NCBI RefSeq assembly: GCF_000143765.1
Contig: NZ_GL379770.1
Span: forward strand, 1,886,903-1,950,902
Reading direction: 5' to 3'
Length of the DNA: 64,000 nt
Source: Sphingobacterium spiritivorum ATCC 33861
Lineage (GTDB): Bacteria > Bacteroidota > Bacteroidia > Sphingobacteriales > Sphingobacteriaceae
In this document: piece after piece, positions 17,581 through 25,333 of the stretch
Layout: each line of letters opens with the position of its first letter
How positions within the stretch are numbered: the stretch's first letter is position 1
Notes under the pieces: model-generated
The model's database searches: none
What the model saw: the letters and a program-made list of their open reading frames with translations, nothing else
What the model was told of the DNA's origin: nothing
Position numbers and translations under genes: made by a program

Positions 17581-17613
17581 CAAAGGTACAACGAAGTTAG
17601 GCAGTTAGGACAA
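17581..17613 (-). promoter_or_regulatory. Ferritin promoter TTG-N22-TACCTTTG
   Basis: On the minus strand the -33 TTG is at 17613-17611 and the exact -7 box TACCTTTG at 17588-17581. The predicted start near 17575 leaves a leader of about 60 bases before the ferritin ATG. Confidence 0.6.
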
Positions 17614-17632
17614 AAAATGTGCAATACAAATT

Positions 17633-17649
17633 AAGTCTAAATTAGACTT
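17633..17649. promoter_or_regulatory. 17-base palindrome AAGTCTAA-A-TTAGACTT upstream of the ferritin promoter
   Basis: Perfect eight-base arms around one base, about 20 bases upstream of the -33 element. I infer a binding site for an iron-responsive or other regulator. It could also be a weak rightward terminator, because five T follow on the plus strand. Confidence 0.45.
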
Positions 17650-17693
17650 TTTAACGCTAATTAATTTAGAATCAATACAATTACAAAGAAGAC

Positions 17694-18077
17694 TTATCCG
17701 ACCAGAACAGGCGCAGGGCAGGTACGTAAACAGGATCTAACGACACTATTCAGTTCAATCATAAATTTAGCACCATTCAGAATCTCTCTTAATTCGAGCA
17801 CATCCTGCACGGACAATATAAAGCATCTTTCTGTACGGAAAGGCATAATAATCTCAAAGTCCGAAGTACGTGAAGCATCATGAAGCATAGCATCCACATC
17901 AACAGCATCTATCTTTCTTTTAAAACAAAAGAAATCTGATACACTGAAAGAAGTGGTCTTGCCCTGAAAATCCAGCCAGTAGTTATTTTTTCTGCTACAT
18001 TGATAAACTGCACCCTGAGCGGTCAGAAAGACCTCTTCTACTTCAGCTAATGGACAAACTTTTGCTATCATTGACAT
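17694..18077 (-). CDS. Small hypothetical protein upstream of ferritin
   Basis: 127 residues with no signal peptide or membrane segment. I do not recognise the family with certainty. It looks like one of the small Bacteroidota DUF proteins with a C-terminal alpha/beta stretch (IMPFRTERCFILSVQDVLELREIL). It has six cysteines, including CPLAE near the start and CLRTCPAP at the end, but no regular metal-binding spacing. It lies on the same strand as ferritin, 178 bases upstream of it, and with its own promoter between them is probably not cotranscribed. No function is proposed. An alternative ATG is two codons in. Confidence 0.6.
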   Translation of the reverse strand: MSMIAKVCPLAEVEEVFLTAQGAVYQCSRKNNYWLDFQGKTTSFSVSDFFCFKRKIDAVDVDAMLHDASRTSDFEIIMPFRTERCFILSVQDVLELREILNGAKFMIELNSVVRSCLRTCPAPVLVG

Positions 18078-18170
18078 ACTTGATATCGGATCGATAAAAT
18101 TAATACATTGCGAATGTAATGACTATTAAGATTGAATCCAAATAAATTCGTTTATTATTTCAATTTATTC

Positions 18171-18203
18171 TAAATAAAAAAGGCTAACCCTTCGGTTAGC
18201 CTT
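18171..18203 (-). terminator. Terminator of the xer-hpf operon
   Basis: AAGGCTAACC (18180-18189) and GGTTAGCCTT (18194-18203) form a ten-base stem with a four-base loop. The minus strand continues into TTTTTATTTA. Confidence 0.85.
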
Positions 18204-18222
18204 CTCTGAAAATGTTAAAATG

Positions 18223-18567
18223 TTAATACTCTTCCTCTTCCGAATTGAGTAATTCTTTATGATTGCTTGTAGCAGTTCTTGTTTTCGTCTTATGTTTATT
18301 AATCTGCCTTCTGATAGATTCCACAGCGACATCTGTAGCCTCTTCAAAGCTCTTTGCCTGTGCTTTGGCAAACAATTGATTTCCCGGAATATTCAATTTA
18401 AGTTCTACCACCTTATTTTCTTCGTCGTCTACATTTTCCAGTCTCAGATAACATACACCTTCGATTATGCTATCTAAAAACTGCTCTAACTTAGATGTTT
18501 TCTTTTTAATGAAATCTACAAGTTTTTGATCTGCATCAAATTTAATGGATTGCACAGTAATGTTCAT
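18223..18567 (-). CDS. hpf: Ribosome hibernation-promoting factor, short HPF/RaiA type
   Basis: 114 residues, matching short HPF/YfiA proteins. It begins MNITVQSIKFDADQ and has the beta-alpha-beta-beta-beta-alpha fold with NIPGNQLFAKAQAKSFEEA and a basic final helix (RRQINKHKTK), followed by an acidic tail. It binds the 30S decoding region and inactivates ribosomes in stationary phase. It starts 14 bases after the Xer recombinase stop and is followed by a strong terminator, so the two genes form one transcript. Confidence 0.92.
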   Translation of the reverse strand: MNITVQSIKFDADQKLVDFIKKKTSKLEQFLDSIIEGVCYLRLENVDDEENKVVELKLNIPGNQLFAKAQAKSFEEATDVAVESIRRQINKHKTKTRTATSNHKELLNSEEEEY

Positions 18568-18581
18568 TTTTCCTCCTTTTT

Positions 18582-19463
18582 TTAAGCCTTTGGATGGGCT
18601 TGTTTGTAAACTGATTTTAATCTCTCTACCGAATTGTGCGTATACACCTGAGTGGCCGCCAATCCGGCATGTCCTAATAACTCTTTTATTGCATTCAGAT
18701 CTGCTCCGTTATCCAGCAGAGCTGTAGCAAATGTATGCCGCAGTACGTGCGGGCTTTTTTTACGCTGTGTCGAGATCAGACTTAAATACCGATGAACGAT
18801 CCGGTAGATCATCTTTGGATATGCCTGTTTCCCTTCTTTAGTAACAATTAAGAACGCAGTTTTGTTGTCAATTTTTTGATTATCCAATTGCTGGATATAG
18901 ATCTTTAGTTTTTCTAAAAGTGTATGGTTGACAGGTACAAGTCTTTCCTTGTTCCTCTTTCCTAATATAAGGATATTTTTATTATAAAAATCAATATCTG
19001 TAATCTTTATTTGTAATAACTCTGTCAAACGTATACCTGTTCCGAAAAGCAGCTCCAAAACCAAATAATCGCGCTCATCGGTAAACGAGTCGACCGCTCC
19101 CTCCATCTGATCCAGCAAACCGACCATCTTATCTTTTTCCATTACAGACGGCAATTTCTTTGGAGTCTTCAGCGCTTTGATTAAAGTCAAAGGATTCTGA
19201 TCTGTCAAAGATTCCCGTTGTAAGAATTTATAATAAGTACGCAAAGCAGAAATAGATCGGTTTACAGAAGTTGCCTGCCGCCCCTCTTCCATGAGATGTG
19301 ACAGATAAAACCGTATAACGCGATGATCTGCCTCCTCCTCCGGAATACCCTGATCCTGAAGAAAAGTAAAAAAGATAGTCAATTCATGCGTGTAAGCTTC
19401 AATCGTATGATTGGAATACCGCTTCTCAAAACGCAAAAAATTTAAAAACCGCTGCTGATACAT
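18582..19463 (-). CDS. Tyrosine recombinase of the XerC/XerD type
   Basis: 293 residues from the ATG at 19463 (MYQQRFLNFLRFEKRYSNHT). The longer frame to 19520 would translate the upstream terminator hairpin and is rejected. An N-terminal SAM-like DNA-binding domain (1-90) precedes a catalytic domain with Arg in FGTGIRLTELL, HVLRHTFA with His and Arg, the second His in LLGHAGLAATQVYTH, and the nucleophilic Tyr in that motif. The length and complete catalytic set fit chromosome-dimer resolution, not a mobile-element integrase. No dif site or element boundary is visible nearby. XerC and XerD cannot be told apart here. Confidence 0.88.
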   Translation of the reverse strand: MYQQRFLNFLRFEKRYSNHTIEAYTHELTIFFTFLQDQGIPEEEADHRVIRFYLSHLMEEGRQATSVNRSISALRTYYKFLQRESLTDQNPLTLIKALKTPKKLPSVMEKDKMVGLLDQMEGAVDSFTDERDYLVLELLFGTGIRLTELLQIKITDIDFYNKNILILGKRNKERLVPVNHTLLEKLKIYIQQLDNQKIDNKTAFLIVTKEGKQAYPKMIYRIVHRYLSLISTQRKKSPHVLRHTFATALLDNGADLNAIKELLGHAGLAATQVYTHNSVERLKSVYKQAHPKA

Positions 19464-19507
19464 ATCTTCTTTCTTGATCAAAGGAAAGTTAGAAAATAAA
19501 AAGGCAA

Positions 19508-19541
19508 TAAAAAAGCTCAATCCTTAGAATTGAGCTTTTTT
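19508..19541 (-). terminator. Terminator of the fbaA gene
   Basis: AAAAGCTCAAT (19511-19521) and ATTGAGCTTTT (19529-19539) form an 11-base stem with T runs on both strands. It lies between fbaA and the Xer gene. Confidence 0.8.
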
Positions 19542-19593
19542 AACATATTTAATAATACTATACATTCTGCTGCATGAAACAGAGCAGCACAGA

Positions 19594-20673
19594 TTACAAT
19601 TTGCTGTTGACGTCAACAGCGTTTAATTCTTCGAAAGCTTGTGTAAGACGAGTTACAAACGCTTCTTCACCTTTACGTAACCATACACGCGGGTCGTAGT
19701 ATTTTTTGTTTGGTGAATCTGCACCTTCAGGATTGCCGATCTGTCCCTGCAGGTAATCATGGTTTTTAGCCTCGTATCCGCGAACTCCATCCCAGAAAGC
19801 CCATTGCATATCGGTATCGATATTCATTTTGATCGCTCCGTATGAAATTGCTTCTTCAATTTCTTCAGCGGAAGAACCTGAACCACCGTGGAATACAAAG
19901 TTAACTGGCTTCTCTGCATTCAATCCGAATTTTTCTTTTACATACTCCTGAGAATTATGCAGAATAACAGGTTGTAATTTTACATTTCCTGGCTTGTATA
20001 CACCATGTACATTACCAAAAGCTGCAGCAACAGTGAATTTGTCAGAAATTTTAGATAATTCTTCAAATGCATACGCTACTTCTTCCGGTTGAGTATATAA
20101 TTTAGAGCTGTCAACATCAGAGTTGTCCACGCCATCTTCTTCACCACCGGTTACACCAAGTTCGATTTCGATGGTCATACCAAGCGGTTTCATACGCTCC
20201 AGATATTTTTTAGAGATTTCAAGATTTTCTTCAATAGGCTCTTCAGAAAGATCCAGCATATGTGAAGAGAATAAAGGTTTGCCGTGTTGAGCAAAGAATT
20301 TCTCACCGGCATCCAACAATCCGTCTATCCAGGGTAATAATTTTTTAGCAGCATGGTCAGTGTGCAGAATAACAGCAACACCATAGTGCTCAGCCAAAAG
20401 ATGAACGTGTTGTGCTGCAGAAACTGCTCCTAATACGCAAGCCTTTAAATTGTCATTGTTTAATGTTTTTCCTGCATAGAATTGTGCTCCTCCGTTTGAA
20501 AGTTGGATAATCACAGGAGAATTTACAGCTTTCGCTGTTTCCATTACAGCATTAATAGAATTTGTACCGATAATATTAACTGCCGGTAATGCGAATTTGT
20601 GTTTTTTAGCAATTTCAAATAACTCTTGAACTTGATCGCCGGTCAACACACCTTTAAAATCTTTTAGGCTCAT
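19594..20673 (-). CDS. fbaA: Class II fructose-bisphosphate aldolase
   Basis: 359 residues, the length of the E. coli FbaA (class IIA) type. Zinc and catalytic motifs are visible: LHTDHAAKKLLPW, EIELGVTGGEEDGVD, and VFHGGSGSS with the late His. It interconverts fructose-1,6-bisphosphate with dihydroxyacetone phosphate and glyceraldehyde-3-phosphate in glycolysis and gluconeogenesis. It is a single gene with its own terminator. A 21-base perfect palindrome lies about 50 bases upstream of the start and may be a control site. Confidence 0.96.
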   Translation of the reverse strand: MSLKDFKGVLTGDQVQELFEIAKKHKFALPAVNIIGTNSINAVMETAKAVNSPVIIQLSNGGAQFYAGKTLNNDNLKACVLGAVSAAQHVHLLAEHYGVAVILHTDHAAKKLLPWIDGLLDAGEKFFAQHGKPLFSSHMLDLSEEPIEENLEISKKYLERMKPLGMTIEIELGVTGGEEDGVDNSDVDSSKLYTQPEEVAYAFEELSKISDKFTVAAAFGNVHGVYKPGNVKLQPVILHNSQEYVKEKFGLNAEKPVNFVFHGGSGSSAEEIEEAISYGAIKMNIDTDMQWAFWDGVRGYEAKNHDYLQGQIGNPEGADSPNKKYYDPRVWLRKGEEAFVTRLTQAFEELNAVDVNSKL

Positions 20674-20724
20674 TGTATTGTTTTAAAATTTATTGATTCT
20701 GTTCCTCTTTATTTTGTGGTCCTA

Positions 20725-20745
20725 AGTTAAAAATAATTTTTAACT
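20725..20745. promoter_or_regulatory. 21-base AT-rich palindrome upstream of fbaA
   Basis: Ten-base arms AGTTAAAAAT and ATTTTTAACT around a single A, in the leader or promoter region of fbaA. The AT content is high, so chance is more plausible than for the GC-containing palindromes. Confidence 0.35.
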
Positions 20746-20916
20746 ACTCCTAATCATATAGTGTAAAAGTTACACCATCTCCTACTGGTTTATAGAGATT
20801 ATACCATACAAAACATTCGTAATACAAAGGTGACATTATTTATCCGAAAGGGAAAAGACTATTACAACTAAAAATAATATATTTGAAATATTACCATAAT
20901 TAAGTCTTTCAATATT

Positions 20917-21264
20917 ATGCTTCACGTTTACGGAATAAAAAACTGCAATACAGTAAAAAAAGCCCTCGATTATCTGACAAATCACAAACTTGATTATACG
21001 TTTCACGATTTCAAGAAAGAAGGAGTATCAGATGAACAATTAAAAAAATGGGAAAAACAGGTCGATTGGGAAAAATTAGTCAATAAGAAAGGAACAACCT
21101 GGAAAAAACTGACTGATGAAGAAAAAGAGGCTGTCACAGATGCTGTTTCAGCCAATAAAACACTTATCGCAAATACCAGTATGATCAAAAGACCTGTCAT
21201 TGAATATACTTCAGGTCTGATTTTAGGTTTTGACGAAGACGAATACAATCTGAAATTGAAATAA
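20917..21264 (+). CDS. ArsC/Spx-like protein of the YffB group
   Basis: 115 residues with a thioredoxin-like ArsC fold. The start (MLHVYGIKNCNTVKKALDYL) matches the E. coli YffB group, with a single Cys where glutaredoxins have CxxC. GTTWKKL and SMIKRPVIEY are the other family motifs. It is unlikely to be an arsenate reductase because no arsenic genes are nearby. The biochemical role of this group is unsettled. It is first in a probable three-gene operon and is followed after 21 bases by the M1 peptidase. Confidence 0.85.
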   Translation: MLHVYGIKNCNTVKKALDYLTNHKLDYTFHDFKKEGVSDEQLKKWEKQVDWEKLVNKKGTTWKKLTDEEKEAVTDAVSANKTLIANTSMIKRPVIEYTSGLILGFDEDEYNLKLK

Positions 21265-21285
21265 TATCACATTTATAAACAGACT

Positions 21286-23244
21286 ATGAATAAAAAATCT
21301 TGCGCCGGGATTTCTTTAGCTTTAGCATTGATCTGTTCTCAATTGAATGAGACTGTCGCCCAGGACAATACAAGCAGATATAATTATACGCAAGCTTTCA
21401 GCCCGCAGTTTTATACTTCCAATGGCAACTCCTACCGCTCTGCAAGCGGTAAACCCGGAGACCAGTACTGGCAAAATGCGGCCAGCTACACCATAAAAGC
21501 CAGGTTAAGTGATACCGATAAAAAAGTAAGCGGTAATGTCACGATTACGTATACCAACAACAGTCCGGACCGTCTGGATTATATCTGGCTGCAGCTTGAT
21601 CAGAATCTGTTTAAAAGTGATTCCAGAGGACAGAGCACTGTCCCTCTGAACAATAGCCGGTACGGAGATGCCGCATCACAGTTCGAGGGAGGATACAATC
21701 TTACATCTGTTCAGCTTAATGGAAAAGACCTGAAATACGAAGTGTCCGACACGCGTATGAAAATCACACTGCCACAACCACTTGATCCAAAAGGAGGACA
21801 AGTACAGTTTACGATTGATTATTCCTATACTGTGCCGCAATATGGTGCTGACAGAACCGGGATTCTACCCACTGCGGCCGGAGATATTTATGCTATTGCC
21901 CAATGGTATCCGCGTATGGCCGTATACGATGATATATTAGGATGGAATACAGACCCCTATTCCGGTCCAGGAGAGTTTTACTTAGAATATGGGGATTTTA
22001 ATGTGGAAATCACTGCACCTGCTGATCACATAGTGGTCATGGGAGGCGAACTGCTCAATCCTCAGGAAGTGTGGACTGCAGAACAACTCAAGCGTTATCA
22101 GCAGGCACAAACTTCTGATCAGACGGTGATCATCCGTAGTGCTGCTGAAGTTGCAAATAAAAATTCCAGACCGGCAAAGAAAGAACTGACATGGAAATAT
22201 TCCTTAAAGAATGCCAGAGACGTAGCATGGGCATCTTCGAAAGCATTTATTATTGATGCAGCAAAAATCAACCTTCCAAGTGGTAAAAAATCGCTGGCCA
22301 TATCAGCCTATCCAAAGGAAAGTGACGGACAGCAAGCCTGGTCGCGCTCTACTGAATACACCAAATCTTCTATAGAATACTATTCACAAAAGTGGTTTGA
22401 ATACCCCTATCCGGTAGCCGTTAATGTGGCTTCTAATGTTGGAGGTATGGAATATCCTGCCCTTTCATTTTGCGGTTCCTCAGCCAAAAATGCAGGACTC
22501 TGGGGAGTAACGGATCATGAATTCGGGCACAACTGGTTTCCGATGATAGTCGGTTCGAATGAACGCCTTCACGGATGGATGGACGAAGGGTTTAATACAT
22601 TTATAAACGGATTATCCCGTGAAGCCTTTAATAAAGGTGAATATGATAAAAGTATAGGAAGCCGTAATAAAATGGCTCAGGGATTCAACTCCCCTTCTCT
22701 TGAACCTGTTATGTCGACCCCGCAGAATATGCAGGAACGTAATATTGGCACACTGGTTTATTACAAGCCAGGCTTTGGTCTGCGTTTGTTGCGGGATGAA
22801 GTAATTGGTGCAGAACGTTTTGATGAGGCTTTCAGAACCTATATTCAGGATTGGGCATTCAAGCATCCTACCCCGAATGATTTCTTCCGCACAATTGAAA
22901 ATGTAACCGGAGAAAATCTCGGATGGTTTTGGAGAGGCTGGTTTCTCAATAACTGGAAACTGGATCAGGCGATCAGAAAAGTGGAATATGCAAAATTCAA
23001 TGCCGCTAACGGTGCGCTGATTACTATAGATAATCTTGAAAAACTACCTATGCCGGTTGTTATAGAAGCAACAACGGTATCGGGAAAAAAGATACGTAAA
23101 AAATTACCGGTGGATATATGGCAACGCAATACTTCCTGGACTTTCCTTTTAGACTCTAAAGAAGAACTAAGCTCAGTCGTGATCGATCCGGATCAGGTAT
23201 ACCCGGATATAAATCCCGAAAATAACACTTGGTCTAAGAAATAG
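21286..23244 (+). CDS. Exported M1-family metallopeptidase
   Basis: 652 residues with a signal peptide (cleaved after about ETVAQ). M1 hallmarks are present: [10 protein letters not shown] (GAMEN-like substrate site), HEFGHNWFP (HExxH zinc site) and the downstream Glu in WMDEGFNTF. An N-terminal beta domain occupies roughly 50-270. It probably acts as an aminopeptidase in the periplasm. It is 21 bases after the YffB-like gene and 36 bases before the small carboxypeptidase-regulatory protein, on the same strand. No PorSS-type C-terminal sorting domain was noticed. Confidence 0.93.
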   Translation: MNKKSCAGISLALALICSQLNETVAQDNTSRYNYTQAFSPQFYTSNGNSYRSASGKPGDQYWQNAASYTIKARLSDTDKKVSGNVTITYTNNSPDRLDYIWLQLDQNLFKSDSRGQSTVPLNNSRYGDAASQFEGGYNLTSVQLNGKDLKYEVSDTRMKITLPQPLDPKGGQVQFTIDYSYTVPQYGADRTGILPTAAGDIYAIAQWYPRMAVYDDILGWNTDPYSGPGEFYLEYGDFNVEITAPADHIVVMGGELLNPQEVWTAEQLKRYQQAQTSDQTVIIRSAAEVANKNSRPAKKELTWKYSLKNARDVAWASSKAFIIDAAKINLPSGKKSLAISAYPKESDGQQAWSRSTEYTKSSIEYYSQKWFEYPYPVAVNVASNVGGMEYPALSFCGSSAKNAGLWGVTDHEFGHNWFPMIVGSNERLHGWMDEGFNTFINGLSREAFNKGEYDKSIGSRNKMAQGFNSPSLEPVMSTPQNMQERNIGTLVYYKPGFGLRLLRDEVIGAERFDEAFRTYIQDWAFKHPTPNDFFRTIENVTGENLGWFWRGWFLNNWKLDQAIRKVEYAKFNAANGALITIDNLEKLPMPVVIEATTVSGKKIRKKLPVDIWQRNTSWTFLLDSKEELSSVVIDPDQVYPDINPENNTWSKK

Positions 23245-23280
23245 ATTTCGTACTTTTATAACAAAAAAATCAAACGTACT

Positions 23281-23982
23281 ATGCTGTTAAAGTCCTCTTT
23301 ACTGAAGAAACTATCTGGAATGATCGGAATCCTGTTTATAATGGTAACCAATACCTATGCGCAAAAAATAAACGGTATAATCTACGATTTGGAAAGCAGT
23401 GAACCTATCTCCAATGTCAGCATACAAAACCTCAAATCAGCGGTCAAGTCTTTCTCTGATAAGGATGGAAAATTTAGTATTGATGCCGCAATGGGTGAAA
23501 GACTTTCTCTTTTTGTCAACGGCTATACTCCGGATACCATTTTTCTGTATCAGGAAGGCGTACAACGTGTATATATGATGCGCGATGGCAAATCTATTGT
23601 CCTTAATGAAGCTTTAGTAACCCGACTTACAGATTCCAGACTGGATGAAGAGATTAGAAAAGCTAAAGAACAGGGACAAATAGCAAATGCAAGTCAGTAT
23701 CAGGGCGGAATACGCGTATCTCCATCCCGTCTTTTTGGCAAAAAAGGAAAGGCTGCACGTAAGAATCTGGAAATTCTGGTATTGGAGAAAAATAACCGAA
23801 TTATCGATCGCAGATTCTCAGACAAACTTATCGCCTCCCTCACTCCTCTTGAAGCCGACGAGATCCCATTGTTCAGAGAACAATTCAGACCATCACTCGA
23901 TTTTATAGAAACTGTGAATGACGAAACGCTGAAACTCTACGTATTGGATTCATACAAGAAATATAAAAGTAATAAAAAATAA
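23281..23982 (+). CDS. Exported protein with carboxypeptidase-regulatory-like domain
   Basis: 233 residues with a signal peptide ending near NTYAQ. A CarboxypepD_reg-like beta domain spans about 27-100 (KINGIIYDLESSEPISNVSI). It is followed by a charged helical stretch and a C-terminal half rich in Lys and Arg without a recognised family. Similar short proteins are common in Bacteroidota and are thought to sit at the cell surface or in the periplasm. It is last in the YffB-M1 operon and is followed at once by a strong terminator. No specific function can be given. Confidence 0.8.
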   Translation: MLLKSSLLKKLSGMIGILFIMVTNTYAQKINGIIYDLESSEPISNVSIQNLKSAVKSFSDKDGKFSIDAAMGERLSLFVNGYTPDTIFLYQEGVQRVYMMRDGKSIVLNEALVTRLTDSRLDEEIRKAKEQGQIANASQYQGGIRVSPSRLFGKKGKAARKNLEILVLEKNNRIIDRRFSDKLIASLTPLEADEIPLFREQFRPSLDFIETVNDETLKLYVLDSYKKYKSNKK

Positions 23983-23987
23983 AACTG

Positions 23988-24020
23988 TTAACCTTCTATT
24001 GTCATAGAAGGTTAATTTTT
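23988..24020 (+). terminator. Terminator after the M1 peptidase operon
   Basis: TTAACCTTCTA (23988-23998) and TAGAAGGTTAA (24005-24015) with a six-base loop, followed by TTTTT. Confidence 0.9.
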
Positions 24021-24027
24021 ACACAAA

Positions 24028-24050
24028 ACTGTAACAAAAATTATTACAGT
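24028..24050. promoter_or_regulatory. Palindrome ACTGTAA-N9-TTACAGT, candidate Rrf2 operator
   Basis: Perfect seven-base arms at 24028-24034 and 24044-24050 overlap the expected -33 region of the Rrf2 gene promoter. The position suits autorepression. Confidence 0.55.
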
Positions 24051-24064
24051 ATAATTTTAACCAC

Positions 24065-24072
24065 TATATTTG
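24065..24072 (+). promoter_or_regulatory. -7 box TATATTTG of the Rrf2 gene
   Basis: An exact TAnnTTTG match 20 bases before the ATG at 24093. No TTG is present at the -33 distance, where the operator-like palindrome lies instead. Confidence 0.55.
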
Positions 24073-24092
24073 CACAACAAAAACAAAGAGCC

Positions 24093-24509
24093 ATGTTCAG
24101 TAATTTACATTTTGCCACTGCTACACATATTATTGCCCTCCTGATGCTGGAGCGGGATACGTGGTTATCATCGGACTATATAGCCGGAAGTATTAATATA
24201 AATCCGGTAGTTGTACGCAAAGAGATCAGAAAACTCAAAGAAGCACAACTTGTTATAAGTAAAGAAGGAAAAAACGGCGGTGTGCGAATAGCAGAAGACA
24301 TAAACAAAAAAACACTTGCGGATGTTTATAAAGCAACACTGGCATCAGATGAAAAGGGTAAATACAACAATCCGAATCCCAATTGTCCGGTGGGAAAAAA
24401 CATCAACAACTATCTTACAATCGTATATAACGATATTGAAGAACAACACATTGCCTATTTAAATCAAATCAGTATTCAGGATTTATCCTCATATTTTAAC
24501 AATAAATAA
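24093..24509 (+). CDS. Rrf2-family transcription regulator, YwnA-like
   Basis: 138 residues with an N-terminal winged helix (WLSSDYIAGSININPVVVRKEIRKLKEAQLV, then KNGGVRIAEDI). Iron-sulfur Rrf2 proteins such as NsrR and IscR have three Cys; here only one Cys is seen in the effector region (PNCPVGK), so thiol or electrophile sensing is more likely. The gene starts just downstream of a palindrome and a -7 box and is followed after 7 bases by an NAD(P)-binding oxidoreductase. Such pairs often respond to reactive electrophiles. The effector is inferred. Confidence 0.87.
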   Translation: MFSNLHFATATHIIALLMLERDTWLSSDYIAGSININPVVVRKEIRKLKEAQLVISKEGKNGGVRIAEDINKKTLADVYKATLASDEKGKYNNPNPNCPVGKNINNYLTIVYNDIEEQHIAYLNQISIQDLSSYFNNK

Positions 24510-24516
24510 TAAAAAA

Positions 24517-25167
24517 ATGAAAGTAGCATTAATCGGAGCTTCAGGATATGTAGGTTCACATATCTTAAAAGAATTAGTACATAGAGGACATCATGTAACC
24601 GCTATAGCAAGAAACACAGATCAGATAGAGAAGAATGAACATATTCTCGCTGTACAAAATGATGTCAATGACAGCAATGCACTGGCAGCTATCCTCAAAG
24701 GAAGCGATGCTGTGATCTCTGCATACAATGCAGGATGGACCAATCCATCCATCTATGAAGATTATACTGCCGGAGCCAGATCTATTCAGGAAGCCGTAGA
24801 ACACGCAGGTATCAAGAGGTTTATCGTAATCGGTGGTGCAGGGAGTTTGCTTACCGAAGCGGGAACAAGAATTGTAGATGCTCCTGATTTTCCGGCAGAG
24901 ATCAAACCGGGAGCGCTGGCTGCTGCAGATTACTACGAAGTCATCCGCAGATCCAATGACCTGGACTGGACCTTATTCAGTCCGGCTATCGAGATGAGCC
25001 CTGCCTCTCCGGGTACACGAACAGGTACTTATCGCACAGATCTTGATCATCCGGTGACCGATCAGGAAGGTCGCTCACGTCTGTCTGTAGAAGATGTAGC
25101 TGTTGCAATAGTCGATGAGTTGGAGAAACCACAGTTTATCAAAAAGCGTTTCACAGCTGCTTATTAA
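24517..25167 (+). CDS. NAD(P)-binding oxidoreductase, atypical SDR (NmrA/BVR-B like)
   Basis: 216 residues. The N-terminal dinucleotide site reads MKVALIGASGYVGSHILKEL (GxxGxxG). SDAVISAYNAGW and FIVIGGAGSLL follow, with WTLFSPAIEMSPASPGTRTG in the middle. This resembles YwnB and related proteins that are often paired with YwnA-type Rrf2 regulators. It lacks a normal YxxxK motif, as is usual for atypical SDRs. It is cotranscribed with the regulator and followed by a terminator. The substrate is unknown. Confidence 0.85.
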   Translation: MKVALIGASGYVGSHILKELVHRGHHVTAIARNTDQIEKNEHILAVQNDVNDSNALAAILKGSDAVISAYNAGWTNPSIYEDYTAGARSIQEAVEHAGIKRFIVIGGAGSLLTEAGTRIVDAPDFPAEIKPGALAAADYYEVIRRSNDLDWTLFSPAIEMSPASPGTRTGTYRTDLDHPVTDQEGRSRLSVEDVAVAIVDELEKPQFIKKRFTAAY

Positions 25168-25187
25168 GATATATTTAAAAAAAACAG

Positions 25188-25216
25188 AAAGGGAAGAAGA
25201 TTTTCTTCCCTTTTTT
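25188..25216 (+). terminator. Terminator after the Rrf2-oxidoreductase operon
   Basis: GGGAAGAA (25191-25198) and TTCTTCCC (25203-25210) with a four-base loop, then TTTTTT. Confidence 0.88.
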
Positions 25217-25333
25217 CATTTAAAAATCTATTTTTGGTATAGAATTACTTGTACTAACCAATGAGTAATAAATATTAAGATTCAAAAACTGGAAAAACAA
25301 GTGTATTAATCATTATTCTAATCAAAATTATAA

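Noticed and set aside
18582..19463. Xer gene as an integrase of a mobile element
   Set aside because: There is no att repeat, tRNA, neighbouring phage or transposition gene, and it is cotranscribed with the housekeeping hpf.
19464..19520. Upstream start for the Xer recombinase
   Set aside because: The extension would translate a strong terminator hairpin, and its residues are unlike the family N terminus.
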